From contig NC_059471.1 in the NCBI RefSeq assembly GCF_018139145.2, positions 205,053,494-205,117,493 on the forward strand: a stretch of 64,000 bases of DNA. The letters are read 5' to 3'. The translations under genes and the position numbers were made by a program. Below are positions 21,401-42,499 of the stretch, one piece after another; positions within the stretch are counted from its first letter, which is position 1, and every line of letters starts with the position of its first letter. Source of the DNA: Gymnogyps californianus. Its lineage: Eukaryota; Chordata; Aves; Accipitriformes; Cathartidae. The notes beneath the pieces were generated by a model. That model was not told the DNA's origin and did no database searches. It saw only the letters and a program-made list of their open reading frames with translations.

Positions 21401-24400
21401 TGTATTTAAAAAAAAAAAAGGCAAAAAACCCCAGAAACAGCACATTTTAATATTGAATGACGAATGACCCTATAACAGGGTGACTTTGTTGAGTTTTTTT
21501 GTTTGTTTTTTTCCTTTTGATTGCAGCAAAGACAAGCAGAATTAGAAGCAGCACGGTTAGCAAAAGAAAAGGAGGAAGAAGAAGTTAGGCAACAAGCATT
21601 AGTAGCAAAAAAGGAAAAAGAGATACAGAAAAAAGCAATCAAGAAAGAAAGGCAAAAACTGAGAACGACATGCAAGGTATTTAAATATTATTATAGTGAA
21701 ACACAGGTTACATCAGTGAAATTACTATGTTTGCTTAGATCAGACCCTATCACATGCTTGCTTGTTCTTATGGCTGGAGATGGGTACAGAAAGTGGGTTT
21801 ACTAAAAAGCAAAGCACTAAAACACATACTTATCATACAGTTTTGAGTTATGAGTAAAGCTGACCAAATAGATCCAAACACAGCAGTAGCTGAAGAATGC
21901 TGTGTGTTAAGTCTTTGTCTGAAGGAACAGGACAATAAAGTTCAAGAACTTTGTAGAACATGTATTTCTGCTTCCAGAACTGGAATTACTTTTCTGATAA
22001 TGAGGCAGATTGTGTTAAAATGATGGAGGAGGTGGAAAAGCTTTGTGATCGTCTTGAGCTAGCAAGGTAAGTCTTCCTGATGCTGATTTCTGCTCGTTTT
22101 GATACCCATCTTTCTACTAGCTATCCGTTGTAACTTAATAATTTATTTTTAGTCTGCAATGCTTGAATGAAGCACTTACATCCACAACAAGGGAAGGAGG
22201 AAAGGCGGCTGTAGTAAAACAGGTAATTATGCTGAGCATCAAATCAAAATAACAGAATAATTTGATTTGTGAAATCTACATGACTGAATCGAAGTAAGGT
22301 ACAACATAGCTGCTGTGGAATCCTGCCTGTGAAACACAAAGACCTGAGTTTCAGAGTCCCCAGGCAGACTTGATCTCTGCTCCATTTTACATAGTGCAGT
22401 TCATGGCTGGTGAAATAACCAGGGCCAGTTGAGAAAATAATGCGTTTTTAATTAGTAAAGGACACAAAACCTACCATTTGTACAGCATACAGAACAGCAG
22501 AGGAATTTAATTTTGCCCAACAATGGGTAGCAATTACCTAGAGGGGAAGGAGGGCAGTCTTAACCTATTCTGTTATGCAAGAAAAATCCTAGTCTAGTAT
22601 CCGTGACCTGGGGCTAGATCCACAAAAGGACTTAAGTGCTGCAGGCTGTAGCCACTGGAAGGGCCAGTGGATTGGATACCAAAGTATGGGAAAAGCAAGA
22701 CACTTGTGATCAAGACTTACCAAACTGGGCAAGGATCTACCTAAATTTGGCAGCAGGGAAAAGCCATTTGGACTAATAAGGCTGAACCCACATCCTGCAG
22801 AAAGAAGAAGGTGCTTTCTCTCATCTGCTTTGGATTCACAGCTGTGAACTTTCTTTCCTGGTGGGGAAGACGATCTGTCCCCATCCCAGGGTCAGGTTTA
22901 CTCATCAGACAAATTAAGACTCAAATCCCTCTTGTTCTACAGGGGACTGAATCCAGTCTCCAGGAGAGTGTTCCAAACACAGGACAGTCACCTTTCTGCC
23001 TGTCAAAACTGTTCCACTTTTGCATTAATAAAAATTATCTATCAGATAACTTTCCTTTTGCCAGGAAGATTTTATTATGAGATAGATAGCGAGAAACCTA
23101 TTTTGAGCATCCTGCCAACAGGTGTCAGTGCATAGCTTTTTTGATACTGCCAAGACTGGACTGGGCATACTCAGAAGCAGATACATTACAGATATGTCAC
23201 ACCACAGTCTCAAGATGTGATTACAGTTCACAAAGATATGCAATGGATAACTTACATTCTGCTGAATTGCTTGCTAACAAACTACACATGGCCGTCTAAC
23301 CCTGAGTAAGCACTTAGTAACTAAAATCTGGGTCGTTGCAGTTAATGCTAACTTAGTACAACCATAGTAACTGAGAATTTCTGGCATAACCAGGCTTTGG
23401 CAGCAATTAGGTTGGAAGATTTGGGAATCAGTGTATTCAACATGGATGTGTAACTGCCCTCACTAGTCACTTTAGGTTCTTAATACTTTTGTGGATCTGT
23501 CCCTGTAAGTCAGGTGTTAGCCTCCTGGACGTTCACGCTAGATTCAGAACTTTTGCCTTAAACCTGGGAGTGTTCATTTAATTTCCTAGCGAACTTGTGA
23601 TGGATTCCTGCTGTAGCTCCTCATCTGGGATGGCCAAATTTACGCACGGGATGGAGGGAAATAATACTGGAGCAGATAAGCTCCTCCATTTCCTTATGTA
23701 TAATGTACAGAACAGAAACTAAGCAAAATTCAAGGCTCAAAGCAATTCCAGAGAGGGGTTTGTGTCACTCTAAAATGTAAAAATAAATAAATAATGCTTG
23801 TTTACAATCCTTCAGATAGAAGAAATAAATGAACAAATAAGGCGAGAGAAAGAAGAGGCAGAAGCTCGTATGCGCCAAGCAACAAAGAGTTCAGAAAAGT
23901 CAACCACTGGTGGTGGAGGGGGAAGCAAAAATTGGCCAGAAGATGATTTACAGTTGTTAATTAAAGCTGTGAACCTCTTCCCAGCAGGGACTAACTCAAG
24001 GTACTTCTCGGGTTTGGTGTTAAAAGCTCTACTAACAATTTTTAATTAAATAACAAGCATAATACAACTTATTTTCAGACCATCCTAAGTATGATGTCAG
24101 TATAAGGACTCCCTAAACTTCCTCCTTTCCCTTGACTGTTGAGCAGCCTGTGGTTTGTCTTCTCTTAATACCATACTCTGCCTGTCACTGGAGTTAGCTC
24201 TGGCCCTGTATCTTGTTTCCCCCCAAACTTGGGCCTCAGTCCATCAGCAAGATTGTGCTGAGGTGCATGTTTGCACAGGGTTTACTGCATGATAGGCTCC
24301 AGTTATTAAAGCAGAGAACAAAACCGCAATAGTGACCATCATGCAGCTGGGTAGGAATAGAAGTGTGTAAGCTACTTCCAGTAGCTCCACAACGAACGTG

Positions 24401-27400
24401 AGGCTGGTTTCTCCTCTACATGGTAGGAGGAAAACAGCCAGAGATACGAGTTAAGTACGCCAGCTCTCTTTAGGGGAGAGCCAGGGGAAAAGCGAAAGGC
24501 TGGGCTTCACAGAAAGCAGCACTGGCAATCAGCTTACTAGTAAGCATCAAGAACAGGAGCATGCCTTAAATCCTGTTCTTTCCCGGGAGTGAAATGCCTT
24601 CTTCCACTTAGGATTCACAGATTTGAAGCCTCCATTACAAGATTTGGATGCTTACTTTTAAAAAAACAAGCTGTCATACTCTTTATGGAGATGATACCAG
24701 TACCTGTTTCTGCACCACAGTTCATCAGTCAAGAGTACTCATTGAGAACACAGTTCTAGATACAATACTACTGTCTGATCCGGTGCAAATATTCCCCTCC
24801 ATTTTCTAAGAACACACTAGGAATAATCTTGGGGCTAGGGCTGCTCCAGGTCTCTCCTGCTGAAGCCCCTTTACCTGATGTTTAGGTATTCTTTTCGGGG
24901 GCAGTAGAAACAGGGTTAGTAACTTCTCAGCCCTTTCAGTGCAGCCTGCAGTATTTAATGTCAGAGGTGTTTAGGGAATTCAGGAAAGCAACAGCTGAGC
25001 AGAGTTTAGAGGATTAGAGGTTTGCACTTACACACCTATATTCTACCCCATCCTTCTTCTGTATTGGAACCCAAGAAGCTCACCTAAGCTGACTAAATTC
25101 TTAAGGGGAAACTTCTGCATTTAGTGACTGAAAGCTTTCCAGGATAGTTACCGTGACAGTTTATATGTATTTAAGTATGATTAAACCTACTTAGGAGTTG
25201 ATATAAATGTGTACGGGAGTTTGAAAGTAGCTTGTATGAAGATAGGCTATTATGTAATATACTGGTTTACCCTTTCTATTCTTGCTTTAGGTGGGAAGTT
25301 ATTGCCAATTACATGAACTTGCACTCTGCTACTGGAATAAAACGAACAGCAAAAGATGTCATCAATAAAGCAAAGAGCCTCCAAAAGCTTGGTATCTATA
25401 TTACCTTATTTTTGTAGTAAGATGGTCTGCATGCTTCTATACAGCTTGATTTTCTTTGAACAGCATTGTGTTTCCATTATGAGAAAATCCCCTCTATATC
25501 CCCAAAAGAAATGTAGTTCAGATGGAAGATTTAGAGGAGCATTTATGTGATTCAGTATTTTCAGCCTAATAGCTATTGTGTAAGTCACCACCCCATGAGT
25601 GAATCTCAGGAATTCTTTTAATCTAACTTGATGCACAGATGTCTAGGTCACATGCGCTGCCTAGGCTCCTCTACACTTAGAGAGAGACAAACTGGCCTCT
25701 GAAAGAGCTCCCTACAAAGGAAGGCATCTAGAAAAATGAAACTGGTGAAGCTATAGAGATACTTTAAAAAGATAAATGGGATTCAGCAACAGAATCAGAC
25801 ACCTGAATTAATGTGGCTTACCTCCTCTTGTGGTAAATGGAGCCTAGAGAGCTGGGATACTGAGAGGAGGCTCCTGAGTAAGTTCTTAAGGAAAATCAAA
25901 ACATTCCAAAAAACAAAGTTTAAGAAGTTTCTCCATTCCATTACCTGCACAAGGAGGACCCAGGCTTTCCCAGTGTTCCTGACTGCCCCTCTGACACACT
26001 GCTGCTCTGGGTAATATGCAAGTTTTGTGCTGCAGCCCTTGAGAGAATAATCCCTTTTGATTTCAGTGAAGTTGCAGATTCAGGCTTAAGCTTATACGGA
26101 GAAAGTATTCATCTGAGCAGTATAAAGCAGGATAGGGCTTGGAGAGCCTGATACTTTGAGTAAAGTTTATTGGACCCTGAAAGATTTTTTTTTTTCTTTT
26201 AATCTACCAACCTCTTTACCATCATTTTAAAGGAAGTAGGAGTTAGTTTTTTTGATTATTAGTTTACAATAATCTGCTACACAATGTTTTTATTATTACA
26301 TCTGGCTTTAATTTTGCTGCAATAATTATTCTATTCAATGTCTGTTGCTCATAGACCCTCATCAAAAAGATGATATAAACAAGAAAGCGTTTGACAAATT
26401 TAAAAAAGAACATGGTGTGGTGCCTCAGATGGACAGTGCTGCCCCCTCGGAACGATTTGAAGGTAAAGGTGAAAAGGGAGACCTTCTTGCAGAGTTGTAT
26501 CCCCTGTGCATCTTAGTAAGAAAGTAACCCAGAACTTACTTAAGACTTGCTTTCAAACAAACTTACTTGCAAACTTATGTAGCAAGCAAGAAAGTGATCC
26601 AGGCTCTGTTACTGGATTTGGGGGTTTCTGGTACACACAGTACAAACCACAGTTAACTAAATAGTGACAGTTTGAAATGGTTCCTGGCGAGGCAACAGGT
26701 TAAGTCTGATGCTGAGATTATCTGTTCCTCAAAGGGTGCTACATTTTCAGGTAAGAGCAGGCCTGAGGGGATGCACTTGAGATACAGGATCATCCTACAG
26801 CTAAGCTTTGGTCTCCTGTTAAACCCCAAACAAACACCTCCCATCAAATTTTGCAGACACTTGCAGGAGGCTGTGTTTCCTTACTAAGTGTTCCTTACTG
26901 AAACGCAAAAGGAAAAGCTATATTGCTGCCCTAATGATGTGTTTTCACAGGGCAGCTACAGTGATCTAATATCCAGCTGACAACAAAAGATGTTACCTTC
27001 TAACTTCTCTGTGCTTTATTTAAAGATCCCAAGGGCCACTTGTCCAGTCAGTTTCAGGGTTGGGGTTTTTTCTTTCCTTTCAGGTTTTTAGTACTGGGTA
27101 GCCCTTAGGTCAGACTAGTTGTATCACAAAACTGCAAGGATTTTAAATCAACTATAATAGATTTTACAGTATTTTCTTAGGCTTATCTCAGAGTCCTTAT
27201 TAAATATTTTTTTCTTACTGTCATTTTTGCATTTAAAAACAGGATCACCTTTAGATTCATCCCCTTGGACGACAGAAGAACAAAAGCTTTTAGAACAAGC
27301 ATTGAAGACTTATCCAGTAAATACTCCCGAAAGATGGGAGAAAATAGCAGCAGCTGTTCCAGGCCGGTCAAAAAAAGACTGCATGAAGCGATATAAGGTA

Positions 27401-27992
27401 AGGTATCTCACCTCCTTCTAGGATTGTAACTAGCCCAGGTCTTGTTAGAGTCCTTTGCTTCTACTGTTGCTTTCCCTACCAGAGACAGTATCTAACAACA
27501 GCAAACTAGCACAAGATGGAGCCTTATGGAGAAACTTTTTTTTTGGTAACTCAACCCCAAAAGAGCAGTAAGGACTAAGTTTTCCTCAGTGAAAGTAGTG
27601 GCTCTGGAAGCTGGGAAGGAAAGTCAGTCTCGTGAAATCTGTCTTATAATTTGACAGCAAGCTCTTGTAGATGGTAAAGTCCTATCCCTAGCCTCTTGTA
27701 GGTAAAGTTCCTGCTACAGGGGAAGTAGATAATTGACCTTCCATTAATTTATTTGTTTCTAAAAGAAATTGTTTCAAGGTATTAAACTGTTTAGATTCCT
27801 CACTATGTTGAGGGCTAGAGTGTTTCAGGCTGAATATATGTAGTCTTCAAAACCAGAGCATTGTTAACAAGTTCCACATTTAGATAAGTATCTTTTTTTT
27901 TTCTCCTAACTCTCCAGGAACTCGTTGAAATGGTCAAGGCCAAGAAAGCTGCTCAAGAACAAGTGATGAATGCTACTAAAGTCAAGAAATGA
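9444..27992 (+). CDS. DNAJC2: DNAJC2 (MPP11/ZRF1), ribosome-associated J-domain and SANT protein
   Basis: DNAJC2 is the J-protein of the ribosome-associated complex that stimulates HSP70 on nascent chains, and it also binds ubiquitinated H2A in the nucleus. Coding exons: 9444-9501, 10279-10469, 11088-11163, 13393-13491, 16315-16456, 17663-17743, 18539-18604, 20367-20458, 20557-20678, 21527-21676, 21978-22066, 22153-22222, 23816-24000, 25291-25391, 26355-26462, 27243-27397, 27918-27992. All phases join, giving 619 codons plus TGA (human 621 from memory). An acidic stretch ([15 protein letters not shown]) precedes the J domain (about 87-160), which has the HPD triad at 117-119. A long charged helical region follows, with [19 protein letters not shown] repeats. 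Two SANT/Myb domains come last (about 450-512 and 551-600, with WPEDD and WTTEEQ). A glycine run (TGGGGGSK) precedes the first. The first 19 residues differ from the remembered human N-terminus, but splice phase and Kozak context support this start. Confidence 0.98.
15277..15823 (+). mobile_element. Solo LTR (avian ERV family), copy A, in DNAJC2 intron 4
   Basis: The element starts TGTCCTGGTTTC and ends AAACCACAACA. It is flanked by perfect 5-bp target duplications CCAAG (15272-15276 and 15824-15828), which define it as an intact solo LTR in the host gene's sense orientation. It retains a CRE-like TGACGTCA at about 15535 and the tail segment ATTAAACTGTCTTTATCTCA. Compared with the other two copies it lacks about 27 bp just after the 5' end. 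It also has a different 3' portion without the (ATT)n-rich block, so it belongs to another subfamily or age class. No internal retroviral genes are present. Confidence 0.88.
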
Positions 27993-28017
27993 CTCTTACT
28001 GACAATCTTTGTTTTAT

Positions 28018-28023
28018 AATAAA
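28018..28023 (+). terminator. DNAJC2 polyadenylation signal AATAAA
   Basis: A canonical AATAAA lies 26 bp after the DNAJC2 stop codon, so the 3' UTR is very short and probably ends near 28035-28050. Confidence 0.75.
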
Positions 28024-28095
28024 AATGCAAATACTGTACATGTTTTCATTCCTTCCTTAATTATACAGATACACAGGACTGGCTGGTTCTTGAGT

Positions 28096-28101
28096 TTTAA
28101 T
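28096..28101 (-). terminator. Possible PMPCB polyadenylation signal ATTAAA
   Basis: On the minus strand ATTAAA occurs about 115 bp after the PMPCB stop. No AATAAA is seen on that strand between the two stop codons, so this variant is the best local candidate. Confidence 0.45.
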
Positions 28102-28214
28102 CTTCTCAAATGCATTTCTCCAACTCAAAAGCTTTAAATAGGGGTGTAGTTGTTTGTTGGTTTTTTCTTTGTTTTTTTTAAAGCTCAAACATAACTGAAA
28201 GTTCTTGTTATTCA

Positions 28215-37295
<9,081 letters not shown>

Positions 37296-37326
37296 CTTGG
37301 CGAGCGGGTGGGCGGGGCGGTGGTGG

Positions 37327-37334
37327 ACTTCCGG
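37327..37334 (+). promoter_or_regulatory. ETS/GABP (NRF-2) motif ACTTCCGG
   Basis: This is a full ETS core 32 bp upstream of the PMPCB start codon. A second ETS core (CTTCCG) is at 37368-37373. GABP sites are common in promoters of nuclear genes for mitochondrial proteins. Confidence 0.6.
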
Positions 37335-37341
37335 CGGGTGG

Positions 37342-37353
37342 TGCGCAGGCGCA
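37342..37353. promoter_or_regulatory. NRF1 palindrome TGCGCAGGCGCA
   Basis: The sequence matches the NRF1 consensus (YGCGCANGCGCR with one central variation). It lies 8 bp from the ETS site, upstream of PMPCB. Confidence 0.6.
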
Positions 37354-37599
37354 GAGGCAGCTCCCCCCTTCCGTAGGCGCCGCAGGCAGCTCGCCTCAGG
37401 CCGTGCGGTAGCTGCGGCTCTGCCGTGGCCGGGCGGCCCCCGCTGGCTTCAGGTCCCCTCCCAGCCCCCGGTTAAAACTGCCTCCTCGCCTTTGCCTGCC
37501 CTTTTCCTAACCAGTCTCTGTTGGCAGTGCGGTAATCTCCCCTCTCCTCAGAGCCCCTTATGGCGCTGCCACTGCCCGTGGCCCCGGGAGGGGGTTGAC

Positions 37600-40500
37600 C
37601 CCTTCGTGAGGAAGCATCAACGCTGGGGCCTCGACCAAGCCTCAGCGGTATGGGCCCAGCAATGGGCGTGAGGTCTGGTACCTGATCCGAGCTATGGAAA
37701 GTTTATATTCCTCACAAAAGCGCTGCTTCTTCTGTAATTTATACTTTCAGTGGGATGCTCCAAAACTATTCCAGAGCTGGCTAATTACAAACTGTGCAAA
37801 ACAGGCCTAGGTTTTAACCGCCCTGCTCTCCTAACTCTGCTCCACAGAACAGTGCAATTCGGGAAAGCCCATTTTCCTCTCAATAAACCATTATTGCTAG
37901 TTTCAGTAACCACAAAGTCCTGCGCTTCTTCAGTTAGTTTGTAAGCTGCTGTGGGTAGAGCTTATTGCCCGCTGAGGTTCCTTCGGCCACGTGTTTCCAC
38001 GCAGCGCTGAAACAGGCCGTTTCGGCACAGCTAGTTGAGGGCGCCGCATTTCCTGCGAGACAGATCCACCCTAACTGGGGAAATCCCCAGACTGAAAGAA
38101 GATAATAATCTAAAGTCTTGTTTTAAGAAGTGTATTCAACGTATCTAAGAGACTGGACTGTTACGGAGAGGAAGGCTTCATCTACACCAGGAAATTCAGC
38201 GCTCCGCTGAGGCCAGCTGGCAAGGAACTGCCCGTGCCAATGCTGGTGAACTCCCTCAGCTCCGAACACAGGACACCCCTGTGCAAACTGTCTGCTGGGA
38301 GCAGTCCCTCCCAGCTGCCAGGGGCTGGGAAAGGCTTGCAGGAATGGTACTTGACAAGAACCAAATTTGGGCTGGGAAAAGTTCCATCACTGTAACAGTA
38401 GAGGCAACTTCATTTCAGTGCCAAAGGTGGTTCCTGAGCATGTTTGGAGTGTATACCTGTAGATAAATAGGTATAGACATGCAGAAAGCAGTGCTGTCAG
38501 TTTTTACTTCCTGTTTAAAATTTTTACTTTTTTCCTGAAGTAGGAGCTTTTCACTTGGCTAATCAAGTATTATGTCAAAAATGAGGGAAAAACAGAGGTG
38601 AAATTCTATTATCTGCCAGAGTCCCACAGTGTGTTAAGTGTGACACAATACAAAGAAACAAAATACTATTTTTAAAAAATCTGTACTACATATGCTGGAG
38701 GGAAGGCACTGGTTTTTGGTACTATTTTCCTAACCCAGTAAACCCCCTCTGCGTCAGACTGTAGCACGGTACTTCTGACATCCTCTGCCTCAGTACAGAT
38801 ACTACAAACCTTCCCTACTGCTGTCTTGCTCTGCTCCAAAAAGAAAGAGAAAGCTGGGCTCTCAGCAGATGATCAGAGGGAAGAAGATCTTGGGCCCCAC
38901 ACGTAGTGTTGGCTTTTCCCCAGGTCCTTCAGCGCCTGCCTTCTCTGCCCCCTGTGCTTTCCTTTCTAATAGATACAGCCAGTTTCTGAAGGAGCTCAGT
39001 GCTGAGTTGATGAGTGCCTTCAGTCGCTCTGTCTCTTGCCCAGGGCCCTGCTTCCACACTGGGTCTTGAAAATGGTGGGAACAGAGGATCCTTCTGCTCA
39101 GTGTGAGCTGTCTCCTACAACTGCCAACCTCCTGTTACTCAGAGTTGATTCACAAGAGCTGTCAGAAGTGGTGCTTCCTTCCCCCTGAAATGTTATCAGT
39201 CACATGCAGATTTTAGGTGACAACTACTGTGACTCACAAATGACAGTGATGGTTGTTAGTAGCTCCTGAGCTGTCTCAGATGCTAAAGCTTGTGAAGGCT
39301 ATCCACCGTGATTTACCTTCTCAGACTCCAAAACATGAGGCAATTTCAGAAAAAGCCATTGTATTTTAAATACATAGCTTTTCTGGAATATTTTGTCTGT
39401 GTAGGCAAGTTCTTACTCCCTTGGCAGTTCAGAATGAAATGGTACTTACTGCTCTAAAAAGTTTGCACTGCCACTTCATATGCTGTGTGCTTCAACAGCA
39501 GCTTTAATCCTGCAGCGGGGCCTGTCCAGTTTCTGTCACAAGGACTGTAATTGCATGAAAATAGTAGAACACAAAAGCATGATATACTGCATACATTTAA
39601 AAATAAAAGTGGAAACTGTTGTTAACACGTTAGTTAAAATACAAACCTAAATGCCAAGAAACCAGATGCTACCTAATTTGATGATGACCCCTTGATCGCG
39701 TATGTAACTGCAGATCTCTGTGATTGAAATTATTATTGTTACTGTTATTTTGCTGCCTGTACTATTTTAGTACCCACATAACCTATGTAAGAAGGATCTT
39801 GTAGCTGCAAAGTAGGCACATCCTTTCACCAGAGAATTTACATTAGAGGCAAATTAGTTTCCACGGAACAGAAAATCTAACCTTACATGAAGCTAGCTAC
39901 TTCTCCTTTTTTTTTTAGCTTAGTTTCTCCCTTTTAGTTTATGCATATTCAAAAGATCCATCCAGTTCCAGCATTTTTTAAATTTCAGATATGTCTCTGT
40001 CAAGTTGTAAAATAAAAAAGCAAAGCACCAAACTATGCATTTGAAAATTGAAATTAAGCTTCTCTTCCATTTTACAGTTAGATCTAACTGATCTCATTAT
40101 GCTGGGATTTATCTCAAAGATGTTTTACCAGACTTCACTAAGCCATTAGCCACCCTCCATTCTACAAATTTGAATCCTTGCTAGACATAGAATTACAGCT
40201 TAAGATAAACTGATTATCCTCATAATATGTCTCCTACTTAACAAAATAGCAGTGTCTCATATGTAAATGCAATCTAAAATTTAGCATCCGGCAAAGGTCG
40301 TTAGAGAGATGCAACTTTAAATCAAGAGATGTTATTATTCAGCTAAAAATGCAATAAAATAAAACAAATACTGGTGTTCTAACAGTAGGAGCTGAATAGA
40401 TAAACATTCACCACTAAACTCTTAGAAAACACTACTTTTTAAATGGTTTTAACAATCTCTTTTTACAATGAGATTATTTAGAAATGGACTATTATAATAA
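37600..40500. other. Intergenic DNA, no gene seen
   Basis: Reading frames here are short, lack family features and sit without paired splice signals. No repeat family was recognised. Composition falls from GC-rich near the PMPCB island to AT-rich. Confidence 0.5.
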
Positions 40501-40525
40501 CGAATGCTCACAATATCCCTCTGGT

Positions 40526-42491
40526 TTAGGTAAACGGTATTATCTGCAGCTTCCAGATGGAGAAAATGAGACCTTTCTTCATAGTTCTTATATGTCCAGT
40601 CTCGAGCAACAATGAAGTAGAAGGGCCAGGATTAGCAGAGGGGAGTTCTATATAAACGGTGTCCTTGTCATTTATCCTGCAGTCATCAGCATAATACATA
40701 AATAGTTGCCTGCCAAGTTCAGGATGCCACGGAGCCTTATGAAATGGGTAGGTGGTATAGGTGAGATTCTCAGGATGACAATCTGGTTCCTTCAAATCCA
40801 GACTCCACATTTCACCCTAAGTATGAAGAGCTTTGTATTTTACGCTAAGTAGCTATTTTAGATTAGCATCCCTCGTAAACAGGTTTCTGGAAAAGGACCA
40901 AATGGCACTTTCAGTTTTTAAGCAGGCTTTACCCTTCAAACTCATCAGGAACTCCACCAAAACCAGTAGTAATATCCAGTCTGAATTATAGAATTCCAAC
41001 TGGTTTTCTGAGGAAAAGAGGTTTCCATGCTCATTACTGTACAATATCAACCAAACTTGACACGGAGATCTCAAAGATAAGGCCATTCCTATGTCTCGTG
41101 AAAATGAGCAGCCAGGAGCCGCCAGCTGAGGAGAAGGCTGCGGTATCAGCTCACACACACAGGGAGAGACTCTACAATACCAAATATGAAAAAAGATTCA
41201 GCTGGTTCCAACACTCACAGATCTAGCTGGTTGCTTCTAGAGCAATACTTCTACTTTATAAAACAATTCCATGTAGTAGCAGTGAAAGTGATATAAATCA
41301 GAAATCTGCATATACATACCTGATGCATATATAACCATGTGTCAGCACAGGGGCTGAACACAATACTTTGAAATCAGCACTGCTGTAACTCTGAACTAGG
41401 ATGACAATCTTGATATGAGCAAAGAAAGCATGATCATATTGAAAGGTTTTTCTTTCAATTGTATAGATAAAATATTTCTTCTGAAATAAAGAAGTTCGTA
41501 TCAGCAAGACGCCCCATGATCAGGTTACTATAGAAGTAGTCGGGAAGAGCTATCCTGAATTACAGGTTGATTTAACCCCAGACAAGAGGCCACAGCAACT
41601 GAGCATCAGAACAGCACTACTCAGGAAAAAGACCTTCAAAACTGCTGAAACCAGCACACAGTAAAAGCATTAACAATTGAAATTGCCTTCAGCTAAACTA
41701 CTGTTTAGTGCTGTGTTGGCTTTTTGTAGAGTCATCGTGTTCACTGCTTGTTTACAATCCACTATGTTTTTAAAGCAATGATACAGTATTTCACTTAATG
41801 AATATGCTGAAATCCTGCTGCCAGGAATTGGCTTTAGCTTAGCCAAGCAAGCAGAATTCAAACAAGCCTAAAAACATGGGCTCAAGAAACGATACTTTTT
41901 TGCAGAGGAGTGGTTTTTTGTCAATAAAGCTGTTTTGAGAATACAAATCAAACTTCATGGACACTATGTTGTCCGATTTTCATGCCAGCTGCTCACTGGC
42001 ATCTAGGTGATTATTTTTATCAGTATTACCTATAGGTTATCCTCCAGCTAATTAAATTGCAAATAGCTTTTCTTTCCCATGGTTAATCACTGGGCAGCAA
42101 CTGCAAAGGCCTACAGGCCACTGACACTGGTCTTTTGTACTCTCAAGCTGCAAGGAAGACTGTCTAAATTAAACATAAAGGCTCTTGGCTGAATTTATGA
42201 CATTTCAGTTGCTCATTAACAGAGCACTCTTTTGAAGCTGCTGATTAAAAACTTTCTTCAGGGAATACTATAGTATTCCATCTGCATGCAGTTCTTTGTC
42301 TCAAGTATTTATGCACTGAAATAAGAAAGAGGGACCTGTTGGTAAGTACCAAACAACTTACTACCTGACTTCTGAAGGCTTTTATCAGAAAGATAAATGG
42401 AAGGAGATTGGATAGTTCATAACAACACTTTTTCAAGAAGAACATGCCAAACAAAAGATTCAGCCTGATGCAGTAACTCAATAGGAAATTC
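40526..42491 (-). pseudogene. Unrecognised exon-like ORF chain, possibly a decaying or lineage-specific gene
   Basis: Four minus-strand segments look like exons. Segment 1 is 42491-42365 (acceptor CCCACAG, donor CAG|GTAGTAAG, 42 codons). Segment 2 is 41480-41320 (acceptor TTTATTTCAG, donor CAG|GTATGT, 53 codons). Segment 3 is 41171-40933 (acceptor TTGTAG, donor G|GTAAAG, 79 codons). Segment 4 is 40816 to a stop near 40526 (acceptor ACTTAG, about 96 codons). Only one frame is open in segments 2 and 4. Phases join from 1 to 2 (0/0) and 2 to 3 (2/1), but not from 3 to 4: the predicted phase gives an immediate TGA. Segment 3 has paired cysteines and a hydrophobic stretch near its end; segment 4 has Cys- and Tyr-rich sequence including YYADDC. 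No family was recognised. It could be a pseudogene, a gene with a missed exon or donor, or chance. Confidence 0.35.
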
Positions 42492-42499
42492 CTGTGGGT

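Noticed and set aside
42247..42340. Acceptor-like TTCTTATTTCAG followed by a short open frame
   Set aside because: No adequate donor follows and using it would disrupt the phase match between the neighbouring candidate exons.
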